Part shown: positions 24,326 through 36,800 of the stretch, piece after piece
How the letters are laid out: each line of letters opens with the position of its first letter
How positions within the stretch are numbered: the first letter of the stretch is position 1
NCBI GenBank assembly: GCA_009741485.1
Contig: VKON01000105.1
Span: 397,213 to 461,212, forward strand
DNA length: 64,000 nt
Source: Malurus cyaneus samueli
Lineage: Eukaryota; Chordata; Aves; Passeriformes; Maluridae
Direction of reading: 5' to 3'
Notes under the pieces: generated by a model
Told to the model about the DNA's origin: nothing
The model's input: only the letters and a program-made list of their open reading frames with translations
Database searches by the model: none
Program-made: the position numbers and the translations under genes

Positions 24326-24872
24326 CTATGCCAAGCTGCTCTTCAGGGCTTCCACTACAGTCTCCGGCTGGGGGAACTTCAGCTTGCGGGGCGGGCCCTT
24401 CTTAATACCGCTCCACAGCTCCACGGCTGGGGAGAGAAGGGGAATTATCGGATCAAAGGTGTCTGGGAACCCCCGCCGCCCCCCAGCCCAGCACTTACTG
24501 CTGCCGTCCTCCTTCACCAGGGACACCTCGAAGCTGTTCCTGCGCGGCGGCTGCGGGTTGATGTCCACGGGGAGGTGGGCCATGGCCTCACGCAAGGCCG
24601 CGCTCACCGCCGCCGCGTTGCGCCCGAACACCCGTCAGCTCTTGCTGTGGGGACACGGCGGTCAGCGTCCCGGGGGCACCCAAGGGCCTCCCATCACCCG
24701 CCGGCACCTCGGCCGCTCACCAGTGCTCGATCACGATGCGGGGACCGCTGTCTCCAGGGCTGCCCTCGTCCTGGGCCTGGGCCCGCGCCCGCTTCTGCGG
24801 GGCTCCCGCTGGCTCCGGTGCCTCGGTCGCCGCCGGCTTCTGAGCCCCGCGCTTCCTCCCGCGGGGAGCCAT
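24326..24872 (-). CDS. SELENOH: Selenoprotein H (with in-frame UGA selenocysteine)
   Basis: Three coding exons are seen: 24,872-24,721, 24,644-24,499 and 24,426-24,326, all phase-consistent, giving 132 residues including selenocysteine. SELENOH is a small nucleolar, thioredoxin-fold redox protein. The start at 24,872 opens with MAPRGRKRG, the basic AT-hook-like nuclear signal of the family. The redox motif is formed across the first intron: IVIEHC then KSU, where U is the TGA at 24,637-24,635, followed by RVFGRNAAA. The C-terminal part has NPQPPRRNSFEVSLV and GIKKGPPRKLKFPQPETVVE, both strongly conserved. A conventional gene finder would truncate it at the TGA. The ATG is immediately preceded by a good acceptor, implying a noncoding exon 1 whose donor is at 25,231. 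Confidence 0.96.
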
Positions 24873-25400
24873 CCTGGGAGAGCCGAGGCGGTGCGGCCTC
24901 TGCCGGAGCAGGAAAGGGGTCTCAGGGATCCCCCTCTGGGGTGGGAAGAGATCTCCGGTACCCCGCTGTCAGGGCGATGAAAGGCGGGTCTCTATGGGGA
25001 CACTGCTGTGGGAGGGAGCCCGGAAAGGCCGGTCCCCAGCGATGCGCCGCTGGGGGAAATGAGGGTCCCAGGAACTGCGATTCCAAATGGAATCCTGCGG
25101 TGGAGGGCGGGAAGCGGGTCCCCAGGGATGCCGCCACGGTGTGCGGCCGGGGAGAGAAGGAGCAGGGAAGGGCGGCCCCGGGGAAGGGAGGGGATTGGCG
25201 CGGGGCCCGCAGCGGCCGCACCGCCTCTTACCTGCCACCGACCACGTGCCGGGAGCGCGCCGCCGGGAACGGGCAGGCCGGAAGGGGCGGAGCACCGGAA
25301 ATCCCCGGTGGGCTCCGGTTCCCCCCGCGCCGCCCCTGCCAATCAGAGCGCGTAGGATCCGCAAGGACCCCGCTCCGCCGGCAAGCCCCGCCCCCCACAC
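24873..25400 (-). promoter_or_regulatory. SELENOH: SELENOH noncoding exon 1, intron 1 and promoter
   Basis: The region between the SELENOH start codon and the TMX2 3' end is CpG-rich. A strong donor (GGCAG then GTAAGAGG) on the minus strand ends a putative noncoding first exon at 25,232, with the transcription start likely between 25,260 and 25,400. This places the promoter directly against the TMX2 3'UTR, a very tight head-to-tail arrangement. Confidence 0.55.
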
Positions 25401-25449
25401 GGACCGGCACCGGGGACACGGACACGGGACACGGGCACGGCACGGACCG

Positions 25450-25455
25450 TTTATT
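25450..25455 (-). terminator. TMX2: TMX2 poly(A) signal AATAAA (minus strand)
   Basis: TTTATT on the plus strand reads AATAAA in the TMX2 direction, about 215 bases after its stop codon. No other signal intervenes before the SELENOH promoter. Confidence 0.7.
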
Positions 25456-25669
25456 GTCAGCGATGGATGCGAGCGAGCGTTAACTTAACCGAGGCGGGGC
25501 CCTCCTACCGCCCTGCCCGCACGGGGCCGGGGGGCACCGCTGCTTTCCCGGGGCTCAGCCGGGACGAGCCCCCACGGAGAGCAGCTCCGGGCAGGGCCGG
25601 GCAGGCCCGCGGGGCCGGTGCCACCAGGGTGATGGTGACATGATGATGGGTGACGGTACAGGGCAGCTT

Positions 25670-27572
<1,903 letters not shown>

Positions 27573-27798
27573 CTTCCCTCCGCCCCGCCCACTGCCGCGG
27601 GGGCGGGGCCAGCGGCGCCAGCCAATGGCGAGCGGCGCGCCGGGCGCTCCTCTGCGCCCGCGAGCCAATGAGGGCAGAGAAAGAAGCGGCCAATCAGAAG
27701 GCTGGGACCAGTCTCCCTTAGCAAGATGGGAGGGGGCGGATAGGGGCGGTGCTCGGCCAATGCGGGGCGGGGCGGCCCGCGCGGGGCACGCCGGGAAT
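27573..27798. promoter_or_regulatory. TMX2-MED19 divergent promoter with four CCAAT boxes
   Basis: Only 226 bases separate the two start codons. The segment is CpG-rich with GC boxes and holds four CCAAT boxes, all on the plus strand, at 27,622, 27,665, 27,690 and 27,757. Two more CCAAT boxes lie in MED19 intron 1 (28,028 and 28,079). This is the layout of an NF-Y driven bidirectional housekeeping promoter. Function is inferred from motifs and gene arrangement. Confidence 0.75.
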
Positions 27799-29217
27799 AT
27801 GAGAAACTTCTCGGCGCTGTTCGGCGCGGCCGGCCGCGCCCGCCGCCGCCGCCGCGGTCGTTCGACCCGCCAAGGGCGGTAGCCGGGGCCGGCCGCCGCC
27901 CGCCGCCTCGGCCCCGCGCCGCCACCGGGCGAGGACGCAGCCCGCAAGGCCGCCCGCCGCCCCTTCTACCTGCTGGCGGGAGCTGCCAGGTGCGGGCGGG
28001 CCGCGGGGGCGGGGGCGCCGTGCTCGGCCAATCAGCGCGGCGAATCGCGGGCGCAGGGGAGACTGGCGGCGCGAGGAGCCAATGAGCGCGCAGGGGCGGG
28101 GTCACGCGGCGCCCTGTTCCGGGGAAGTGGGCGGCGGGGGGGCCCTGGGGCCGGATTCACCTGCTGGGGGACTGCACGGGGTCCGAGGGCTGCGGGGGCC
28201 CGGTGCTGGGTACAGCGGGTCCAGCACTGAGGAGGGCTTCAGAGAAGGCCCGGGGATCGCGGTACTGGGGGGAAAAGGGTGTCTTGCGGCCTGGGAAGAG
28301 GGGTGCCGGGGGATGCTGGTGCTGGGGTGGGACAGGGGACCTCGGAGCCTGGGGAGAGCTGGGGAGAGGGGCCAGAGGTGCTGTCGGGGCGTTTCCCCCC
28401 TCCCCATCTCCTCCCGCGGCCGCACAGGCACCACGGAGCTGACGGGCAGCACCAACCTGATCACACACTATAACCTGGAGCACGCCTACAACAAGTTCTG
28501 CGGGAAGAAGGTGAAGGAGAAGCTCAGCAACTTCCTCCCCGACCTGCCCGGCATGATCGACCTGCCTGGCTCCCACGACAGCAGCAGCCTGCGCTCGCTC
28601 ATCGAGAAGCCGCCCATCTGCGGCAGTTCCTTCACGCCTCTCACGGGGGCCATGCTGACCGGCTTCCGCCTGCACGCCGGCCCGGTGAGCCCCGGGGCTG
28701 GCAGCCGCGGGGGTGGGAGGGGGCCCAGCGTGGCCTGACCAGCCTCTTCTCTCCGCAGCTGCCCGAGCAGTGCCGGCTGATGCACATCCAGCCCCCAAAG
28801 AAAAAGAACAAGCACAAGCACAAGCAGAGCCGCACGCAGGACCCCGTCCCCCCAGGTAAGGGCTGCCATAGCCGCTCCCCTCCTCTTCTCCGGCACCGGC
28901 AGAGCATCAGCTCACATGGTGCTTCTGCTTCTCCAGAAACCCCCTCGGACTCCGACCACAAGAAGAAAAAGAAGAAAAAGGAGGAGGATCCAGAGCGGAA
29001 GAGGAAGAAGAAAGAGAAGAAGAAAAAGAAGGTGAGTGGCTAGGCTGGAGTCTGATTGCCAGCCCATGTCCCACCGAGGAGCTCTGCGAGTGGCCATCCC
29101 CAGGGGGCTGCTGCCTGCCCAGCAGCTCTCACAGGCTCTGTCCTTCCTCCACAGAACCGGCACAGCCCCGAGCACCCAGGGGTGGGCAGCTCCCAGGCCA
29201 GCAGCAGCTTACGGTGA
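27799..29217 (+). CDS. MED19: Mediator complex subunit 19 (exon 1 frame-broken)
   Basis: Five exons: 27,799-27,989, 28,428-28,684, 28,759-28,855, 28,937-29,031 and 29,155-29,217. MED19 sits in the head/middle of Mediator and links it to RNA polymerase II. The start at 27,799 gives [11 protein letters not shown], close to the family MENF(T/S)ALFGA. Exons 2-5 are clean: [40 protein letters not shown], a lysine-rich tail and SSQASSSLR. Exon 1 does not read through. The ATG frame hits TAG at 27,880, PFYLL is back in that frame, and RELP just after it needs a one-base shift near 27,975. The five exons total 703 bases, one too many. The exon is extremely GC-rich, so sequence indels are more likely than gene loss. 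Confidence 0.93.
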
Positions 29218-29424
29218 GGCCACACCAATCTGGGGATCCCCCGGCCCATGGGAACGGCCCTGGCTGACCCCAGGGACACTGGGGCTGGCCTGCCCTCTCA
29301 CCCAGCAAAGGGGACACCCTTGCAGCCTCCCAGGACCAGGAGCATGGACTCTGTGGGTGCCAACCTTGAACTTTTGTACCTGAAGAACCCAGAGCATTGG
29401 GGTCTCCTTTTTAGTCACCTTTTC

Positions 29425-29430
29425 ATTAAA
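29425..29430 (+). terminator. MED19: MED19 poly(A) signal ATTAAA
   Basis: The variant ATTAAA lies about 210 bases after the MED19 stop codon, followed by a GT-rich stretch. It faces the ZDHHC5 3' end about 380 bases away. Confidence 0.65.
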
Positions 29431-29808
29431 GTCTGCTCTAAGGAGGGGCTGGTGGCAGTGGCTGCTGTGACCCGCGGCTGTCATGGAGGAGCCCGGACCA
29501 GAATGACCCTGCAGGGTGCAGGGCACCCTCCTTTGGATCCCAAATCTCACCAGCACCTGTGACACCTTCCCTGGAGCCGCTTTTCCCATGCCTGGAAAAC
29601 CCTTACCTGCTGCCCCAAACACAGCTCCAAGGTGGTGCCTCCCCAAAACCGGGGCAGGCTCAGCTCTTACCAGACCCCCTTCCCTCTCCCCCTCGGGACT
29701 GGGGGCAAGGCCGAGACCCCGACGATCAGGAGCCCTGGAGGGGCTGCTCCATCCCTGGACGCCAAACAAAGCACACGCACGGCCCCGGGGTGGCTCATTA
29801 AATATCCT
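29431..29808. other. MED19-ZDHHC5 convergent spacer
   Basis: About 380 bases separate the poly(A) signals of two convergent genes. No coding or repeat content was recognised. Confidence 0.55.
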
Positions 29809-30842
29809 TTTATTCCTCATTTTTAAAATGGCTGATAATAATAAAAAACCCTGGCGTGGCTGTGCAGGGCCACGGGAGCTATTGCCGTAGAGAAAGAGTC
29901 CGGTAGTGCCGGCAGGGCTTTGGGGACTGGGAGCACGGGGCTCCTTGGCTGCGCTTTTTTTGGCATGTGATGAGAAAATATTGCTTTCCGGGGATGCACC
30001 TGCCTCTTCCCCGAGTGAGCGGAAATAAAAACACCCCTGCGACAGCGAGAAACCCCCTCGGAATCATTAACAGAAATTTAAAAAGGCAACAAAACCAACA
30101 ACCCCCACCCCACCCCCCCCCCCCCGGGAAAAGGAACAAAGAGCAAAAACTGCGGGTGGGGGAGGCCGGGGCCTTTGTGCCAGCTCGAGTTGGGGTGGGG
30201 AGAGGGCTGCCCCCATCGTGCCTCCTCCCCGGGCCCCCCACAAGGGGGCTGGAGGTTGTGGACACCACGGATCAGTGAGGACGTCCGAGGGAGGGAACCC
30301 GGCACCCCACGGCCCCCTTCAGAGAGGGAACAGTGACACCCCACAGCTCCTTCCATGGGTGCAGGAGGCGGCCCCACGTCCCTTTATTTGGGGACAGGGA
30401 CAAGGTGGGGCCCAGGCCCTGAGCAGGGTAGTTTCTTCCTCTCTCTGGGTAAGATATATAATTTCTGCTTCTTTTTTTTTTAATATTTATTTTATATATA
30501 TATATAAATAACACACCTGGTAACTCGAAAGAGAAAAAAAATAAATCCGTAACAATAATAATAAAAAAAAGTATTCTGTTTAAAAACAATCCGTTCCTAC
30601 CACGCCAGGCGAGCGGGTGATTGCACAAGGCCCACAAGTGGCTGGCGCAGCCGAGGCGGTGCCGGGGCTGCAGTCCCTCCCGAGCCCTCCCCGAGCCCCC
30701 CGCGGGTGTGTGCCGGCCCCCGCGGCCCGGAGGGGCAGAGGGAGGAGCAGGAGGGCCCTGCCCGGCTCTCCGGGAGTCCACAAGCATCCGGCCATGTCCC
30801 TGGGGCCGCCGGGGAGGAGGGGAGGGGGCGGCGCTCTGCCCC
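29809..30842 (-). other. ZDHHC5: ZDHHC5 3'UTR
   Basis: The minus strand from the ZDHHC5 stop to an AATAAA (plus TTTATT at 29,809-29,814) gives a 3'UTR of about 1 kb. It contains a 13-base C run at 30,113-30,125 on the plus strand, and an A/T block at about 30,471-30,590 with a (TA)n tract and further AATAAA-like words. These could serve as a proximal poly(A) site. The low-complexity tracts are prone to length error. Confidence 0.65.
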
Positions 30843-33800
30843 TCATACCGAGATCTCGTAGGTGGTGCCCCCCACGCCCGACACCTTCTTGACGCCTCCG
30901 CGGGTGGGGCTGCTGAGGGGCACCGGCCCCGGGCCCGGTGGGGCTGAGCCCAGGCTCTTGGGCTGCCCGTTGGACTTGCTGTAGGCTGTTCTCATCTGCA
31001 CCTCGTCCCTGCGGGAAGGAAGCACAGACATGGGGTCAGGAGGAGGGACAGGTCACCAGCCCCCAGTGCTGCCGCAGCCTTGCCCTCCCCAGGGACCACC
31101 AGCACCCACCCATAGCCCGAGGGGCCCGTGGGGTGACTGAAGAGGTGTGGGAGGCACCAGCCCTGCTCTGATACGAGCAGGAAGATTTCTCTTGCTCTTC
31201 CCAGCGTCTCTCCCCAGGAAGGGCCGTTCTGCTGTCCCGAGGGCTTGGAGGGGCACAGGCTGAGGGTCACTCCCAACAGGCCACAGGCGCCCCTGTGCCA
31301 TCCCAGTACTCACTTCGGTGCCAGTAAGGGCTGCAAGGCCACCTCCTCGGTCTCGGGGCCGCCGGCTTGAGAGGCTGTTTTTTGGCTGCTGTAAGACACG
31401 GATTTGCCCAGGTGGGGGGCAGCGGGCTGGTCGGGGGAGCCCAGCGAGCGCACCCGCAGCGCCGCGGGGGGCTCGGGCTTGCCAAAGCGGGGCAGGGCCG
31501 GGCGGGTGAGCGGGTTCTTGCCCAGGGGCGAGCGCTTCGAATCGTCCGAGGAGGAGCTGGTGCGGGGGGCGTTGCTGGAGCCCGGCGTTGAGTGGATGCC
31601 CGAGTCTGCCAGCCCCGCGTCCTCCTCCCGGCCCGTGGCCGGCGGCTGCTGCAGCAGCTTCTCCCGCTCCTGGATGGAGGCCACGATGTGGCGGGAGAGA
31701 TTGTCATAGCGCACGGGCGAGGGTTCGCGTGGCACCGCCGTGTGCTTGGGGGAGGCGGCGCTGGCGAAGCGGCCGTGCAGGTCGGTCTCTCGCTGCTGGG
31801 CGATGCGGGCTGACAGGAAGGGCGAGGTGTAGCCCACTGGTGGCTCGGGCTCGGGGCCCGCCTGCACCGACTCGAAGTCGGGGCTGTCGGAGGGCGTGAG
31901 CAGGCTGTCGTACGAGAGGCTGCCGTTGCGCGTCTGGTTCACCAGGCTCTTGTAGGAGGTGGAGGTGGTGCCCTCCGAGCGGATGGACTGCAGGTGGCCT
32001 GTCTCAAAGCCCGTGCCCTGGGCCGACTTGAGGCTGGAGGAGCGGGAGCCGCTGGACAGAGGGTCAAAGTGGAAGCTCTTGCCAAAGGTGGGTGAGCGGA
32101 AGCTCTCGGGCTCCAGGCTCGGCTCCGAGCGGTAGCTGGGCTTGTGGCCGCTGTCACAGATGGAGTTGGGCTCCTTCAGGCTGTTCACTCGGCTCAGCTG
32201 AGGGGCAGAGGGGCAGCGGTCACTCACGGAATGACCACAGGGTCCCTGTGGCTCTCATGGGACCGGTGCCGTGCTTACCTTGGCACTGGTGGAGTGAGGC
32301 AGGGCCGCCGAGCTGCTGCTGCTGCTGTAGCCGGGCCGGTACTTGTACATGGTGGGAGTCGGGGGGCTGTCCTTGCCTAGCAAGCTGCTGTCTGCGCCGG
32401 GAGAGAGGGGCGCGCTCAGCGGGGCTGCGGGCGGGGAACGCACCGAGCCCCGCCCTCCCTGCCCGAGAACCGGCTCCGAGCCTAGGGCAGACAGACCAGG
32501 GAGGAGGGACGGGCTGGAGGGAAGGCGCACCGGGGCGGGACAGGCCGAGCGGGAGGAAAGGGTGTCCCCACAGCCACGTGTGTGGGGTTGGCACTTCCGG
32601 GCAGCCCCGGCTGGGTGGCACATGGCGCGGGGTGCCGGGCGATCTGTAGGGCACGTACGCGCCGCGGCCCTCGGCGGGCAGCGGCGCCGGGAGAGCTGCG
32701 GGGTCTCCAGCTGCTGTGGGAAGCAGCTGCCACAGGCTCTGCCCATCACATCCCACCTTCTGGCCAGACCCATGTGGAGCCGGTCGCAGCCGCCGAGCCA
32801 GGCCTGCCACCACTTCGCCTCCTCCGTCCTGGCAGCGCGGCAGCTGCGAGGCACAGCTCCCGGCGGCTCCGGACAGCGCCGCGCCGGCTCGGCTCGGCCT
32901 CCGGCAGAGCAGAGCTGGCTGTGAGCATCTCGCAGGCTTCTCCGAGTGCAAGGAGCCGCGTACACCGGCCCAGGAACGCTGACGTGCTCTGGGTCTGCCC
33001 TGCAGCCTGTTAATGCCACCTACGGCCCTGGCTTCTGGCCTGCCTGGCGCAGCCCTGGGCTCCCCTCCCGGCGGCTGCCAGGGCCCTGGTGCCCTCCTTA
33101 CCCTCAGTGGTGGCCAGGGTTAAGTGTGTCCTCAGGCCCGTGTAGCGGCTGAGGTCGGGCTTAGGTGGGGGTGGCGGCTCGGCGTCAGCAGACTGGCTCT
33201 CCGTCACCTCCAGGCTCCCCTTGGACTGCAGAGACAAAGCGCAGGCAGGGTCAGGGGAGGCCGGGCCCTCAGCCCCCTTGGGTAGGCAGGGTGTGGGCAG
33301 CGGTGCCGGGGGCTCCCGCCGCCTCCCGGGCCATCCGACGGAACAGGTGGGGCGGCGTGTGCCCTGGGTGAGTGCTGGAAGTGCCAAGGAGGGGGAACCT
33401 CCAGAGGGTGATGCATGGGGAAGGACAGGACCAGTAGGGGCAATGGAGAGGGCAAAACCTCATGTGGTCACAGCCACATGGGAGGGGACTGTTTCCATCC
33501 CACTGGGACACAGAACAAGACACCACGAAGGGGGACGGGGAATGTGACCAGGCTCACTCGGTTCTCTACTCACGGATGCAGGCTTGCACCCCTGGGCTCC
33601 GTGGAGGGCCCCAGCGCAGGCAGCGCTGGTTCCCACCTTCCTCACCTTCGTCCTTTTCAGCTCTGTCTGGATACCGTTGTCCATGATCTTGACAGTGATC
33701 TGACCATCCGTCACCTCGGGCCGCAGGAAGGGGGGTCTCACCAGCACCGTCTGCTCAGCCTTCGGGCGCCCGAGGTACCTGGGGAGGGGGCGGGAGGAGG

Positions 33801-36800
33801 AAGGTCAGGGCCCAGAGCCCGGGATGGAGCGGTTTTTCCAGGGATGTGGAGCCCGGGCTCACCTGGGGGCCGGGGAGCTGCAGAGGACCCGGCTGACATT
33901 CTTACAGCAACCGTTGGTGAAGGGGTTGACGCCCCCACGGAACTTGCCTGTCACCTGCGGGACAAAGGAGTGTCACAGTCATGCCAGCACCCTCAGGACA
34001 GCCTCCCGGGATGGGGACATGCCAACATCCTGCCCCTTTTCCTAGTCCTGTTTCAGTGCTCAGCTACCCCAGAGGAGGGGTTAGGTCTCCTCAATTGCAT
34101 CTCCTGCCCCGCAGAAGTGCCTGCCCAGCTCCTTCCTCTGACTGCATCCTCCACCTCAGCCACCCTGTGCTCCACCTCCCCAGCTCAGGGGCCTCCCCCT
34201 GCCTCAATCCAGCACATCCACAGACACCCCGTCCTGGGAAACCCCAAAATATAACCATAGGTACCCAGATTAGGCCGGCAGCCCTCCGTGCATACCTGTT
34301 CGTTGGTCGTGCGGCCCCTGGCCACGAGCACCACGTGGAAGCCCGTCAGGCCGGCGACGGGGATGAAGAAGAGCCCGGCCACGCACATCACCACCATCCT
34401 GTGCAGCCAGCTAAGGAGCACCACAGCCCCGCTCGGCACCGCGCCGCCCCGGCCCCGCCGCCCCCGCCCGCTCCCACCAGCCGGGAGGATACGTGACGGC
34501 CATGCGGACGCCGGAGAGCTCCTCCACCTGGTACAGGACGTAGAGCAGCCCGAAGCCGAAGACGCCCATGATGTGCGTGGTGAGCGACAGCAGGAAGAGG
34601 AAGAAGTAGCGGTAGTTGCGCCGCCCGATGCAGTTGTTGACCCAGGGGCAGTGGTGGTCGAACTCCTGCAGGGGATGGGGTGCGGTGAGGGGGTGCTCCC
34701 GGGGCTCCGTGCCCCGCGGTGGGGCTGGCGGGGGCCCCGGCTGCTCCTCACCTCCACGCAGTTGTCGCAGACGCTGCAGTGCGAGCAGCGCGGCGGGCGG
34801 TAGAAGCGGCAGGTCGCGCACCACTTCATGCGCACCTGGATGCCCTTGATCTCCACCGTCTTGTACAGCGGGGCCCGGAAATCGTCCTCCTTGTCCTCGT
34901 CCTCCTCAGCTGGCGGGGACAGCCCGGCATGGCGTCAGGGCCCGGCATCACCCTCTTGTCACCCGGCACAGGGACAGCCAGGGACGCCCACAGGCCAGGA
35001 GCTATCCCAGGCCCTTCCCCAGAACCCTGACACTGTCTGAGCCCCAGGGACCCAACATGGGGCGCTGAACCCAGAGCTGCCATCCCTGTGGCATGTGTCA
35101 CCGCCTGATCCTTGCCAGCCTTTTGGGACCCGGAAATCCACTTTGCCTCCGAGGAAGGGGACAAGGAGGCAGCTCTTCCCAGACCCAGCCAGACTCACCT
35201 CGTGGGAATATGCCCGGGTCCATGAAGGTGGCCATGCTGAAGTTGGCCAGCACGAAGAGGAAGACGACAGCATTGTAGGCAGGGATGACTGGGGATACGT
35301 AGAGACTGAGCCCTGGGCACCTGCAGGCACAGCAGCCGTGACACCCTCAGACCCCTCCCTTGTGTTGCTCCCACTGCCCCCCACTGTCCCAGCGGCTCCC
35401 ACCAGTGTTCTTCACACCCAAACTGGAGTCACCTCTACAGCACAGCCTGAATCCAGCCTGGGGAGTACCTAGGGGCCACAGTGGGATATGCTCCAGGCAT
35501 CCATCAGGGAGCAAAATTCCCCTCTGGGACCCACTGGAGGGTCCCACGGAGCAGTGGTGCTGGGAACAGGGAAAGCCAGGCCGATGGCATGGTGGGCACC
35601 CAGGGAATCTGCCAGAAAGCACCTGCACGCTGTCCCTCCTGGGCCCCATGAGCTGCTCAGGGGCACAGGGGACCCTGTGAGGGGACACACAACCAGCACC
35701 AATGCCCCCGGAGCCATTCATGCTCCTCACACCCCTCTATCCCCAACTCCAGTGGGACACGGGGACCCCGGCCAGCACCCATCTCCTCCAAGAGGAGCGT
35801 GGGAGAGCAGTGAGGGAATCACCCTGCTCCCTACTGCCCCAGCGGGCAGGCTCAGGACAGTGGGCTTCCCCCTTGCAGGCGCCAGCGTAATTCCCTAATC
35901 TGCTTTGCTGCTGGGATTTAATCCCACAGATCTAGGGCAGCATCTGTCCCTCTCTTCCCCCTGCCGGGCTAAGTGCCGATGGATTTAGGTGGCCGGAGCA
36001 GCGCGGGGCTGGGTGGGCAGGGCGACATATGGTGCCAGCGCTGTAATCCCCCATGGGTTGGGGTGAAGGGGCAGGCGCTGGCCCCGTCCCCTCCTCCACC
36101 ATCCCCCATGGGGACGGGTCCCATTGCCGGCTGAGGCAGCCCCGTCCTTGTCACGGCAGCTCCGGGAGCCATGGCAAGGCTCCAGCTGGGAATGAGCCCT
36201 TGGCACAGGGCTCTGTCCCAGTTCAGGGCCCTGAGGAGGGCAGGGGGCACCCCGGAGTGAGGGTTTGGGGCTGTGTCCGGGGGGGACTGCCCCGGGCAGG
36301 GCAGGAGGAGCGGGCACACCTTTCTGGCACACACCTGCCCGGCATGCACCTGGCGGCACTGAGGGCGAGGCGGGCAGGGCACTCCCAGCACCGGGCACCA
36401 CTCCGTGCCCCAGCGAGGGTGGGAATCACCGGTGGGACCTGCTCTCATAGGCCAAGGCTGAGGCTGTCCCCACCCGGGCACAGGGATGGGGCAGTAAGAG
36501 AGCAGGAGGGCAGACCTTTGGCTGCAGGAGATTCCTGGTGAGGAGCACAGAGCCACCCAGCTCACTCCTCCTCCTGCCCACACACCACGTCAAGCTTTTA
36601 CTGCAAACCATCTTCCCCAAAGCCCCTTCCCCCTGCACTCCTGCCAGGCACCCTGGGCACTGCCTCCCTGCTCCGTATCGGGCCCATCATCTCCTGGCTC
36701 GGCCCCCCGAGCTCTGCCCCGGGCTCGGGAGCGGCTCCTCGCCCGGCACCGGCCGTGCCGGCCCTGCCGCCTCCACTGGAAACCGGCCAGGTGGATCCTC

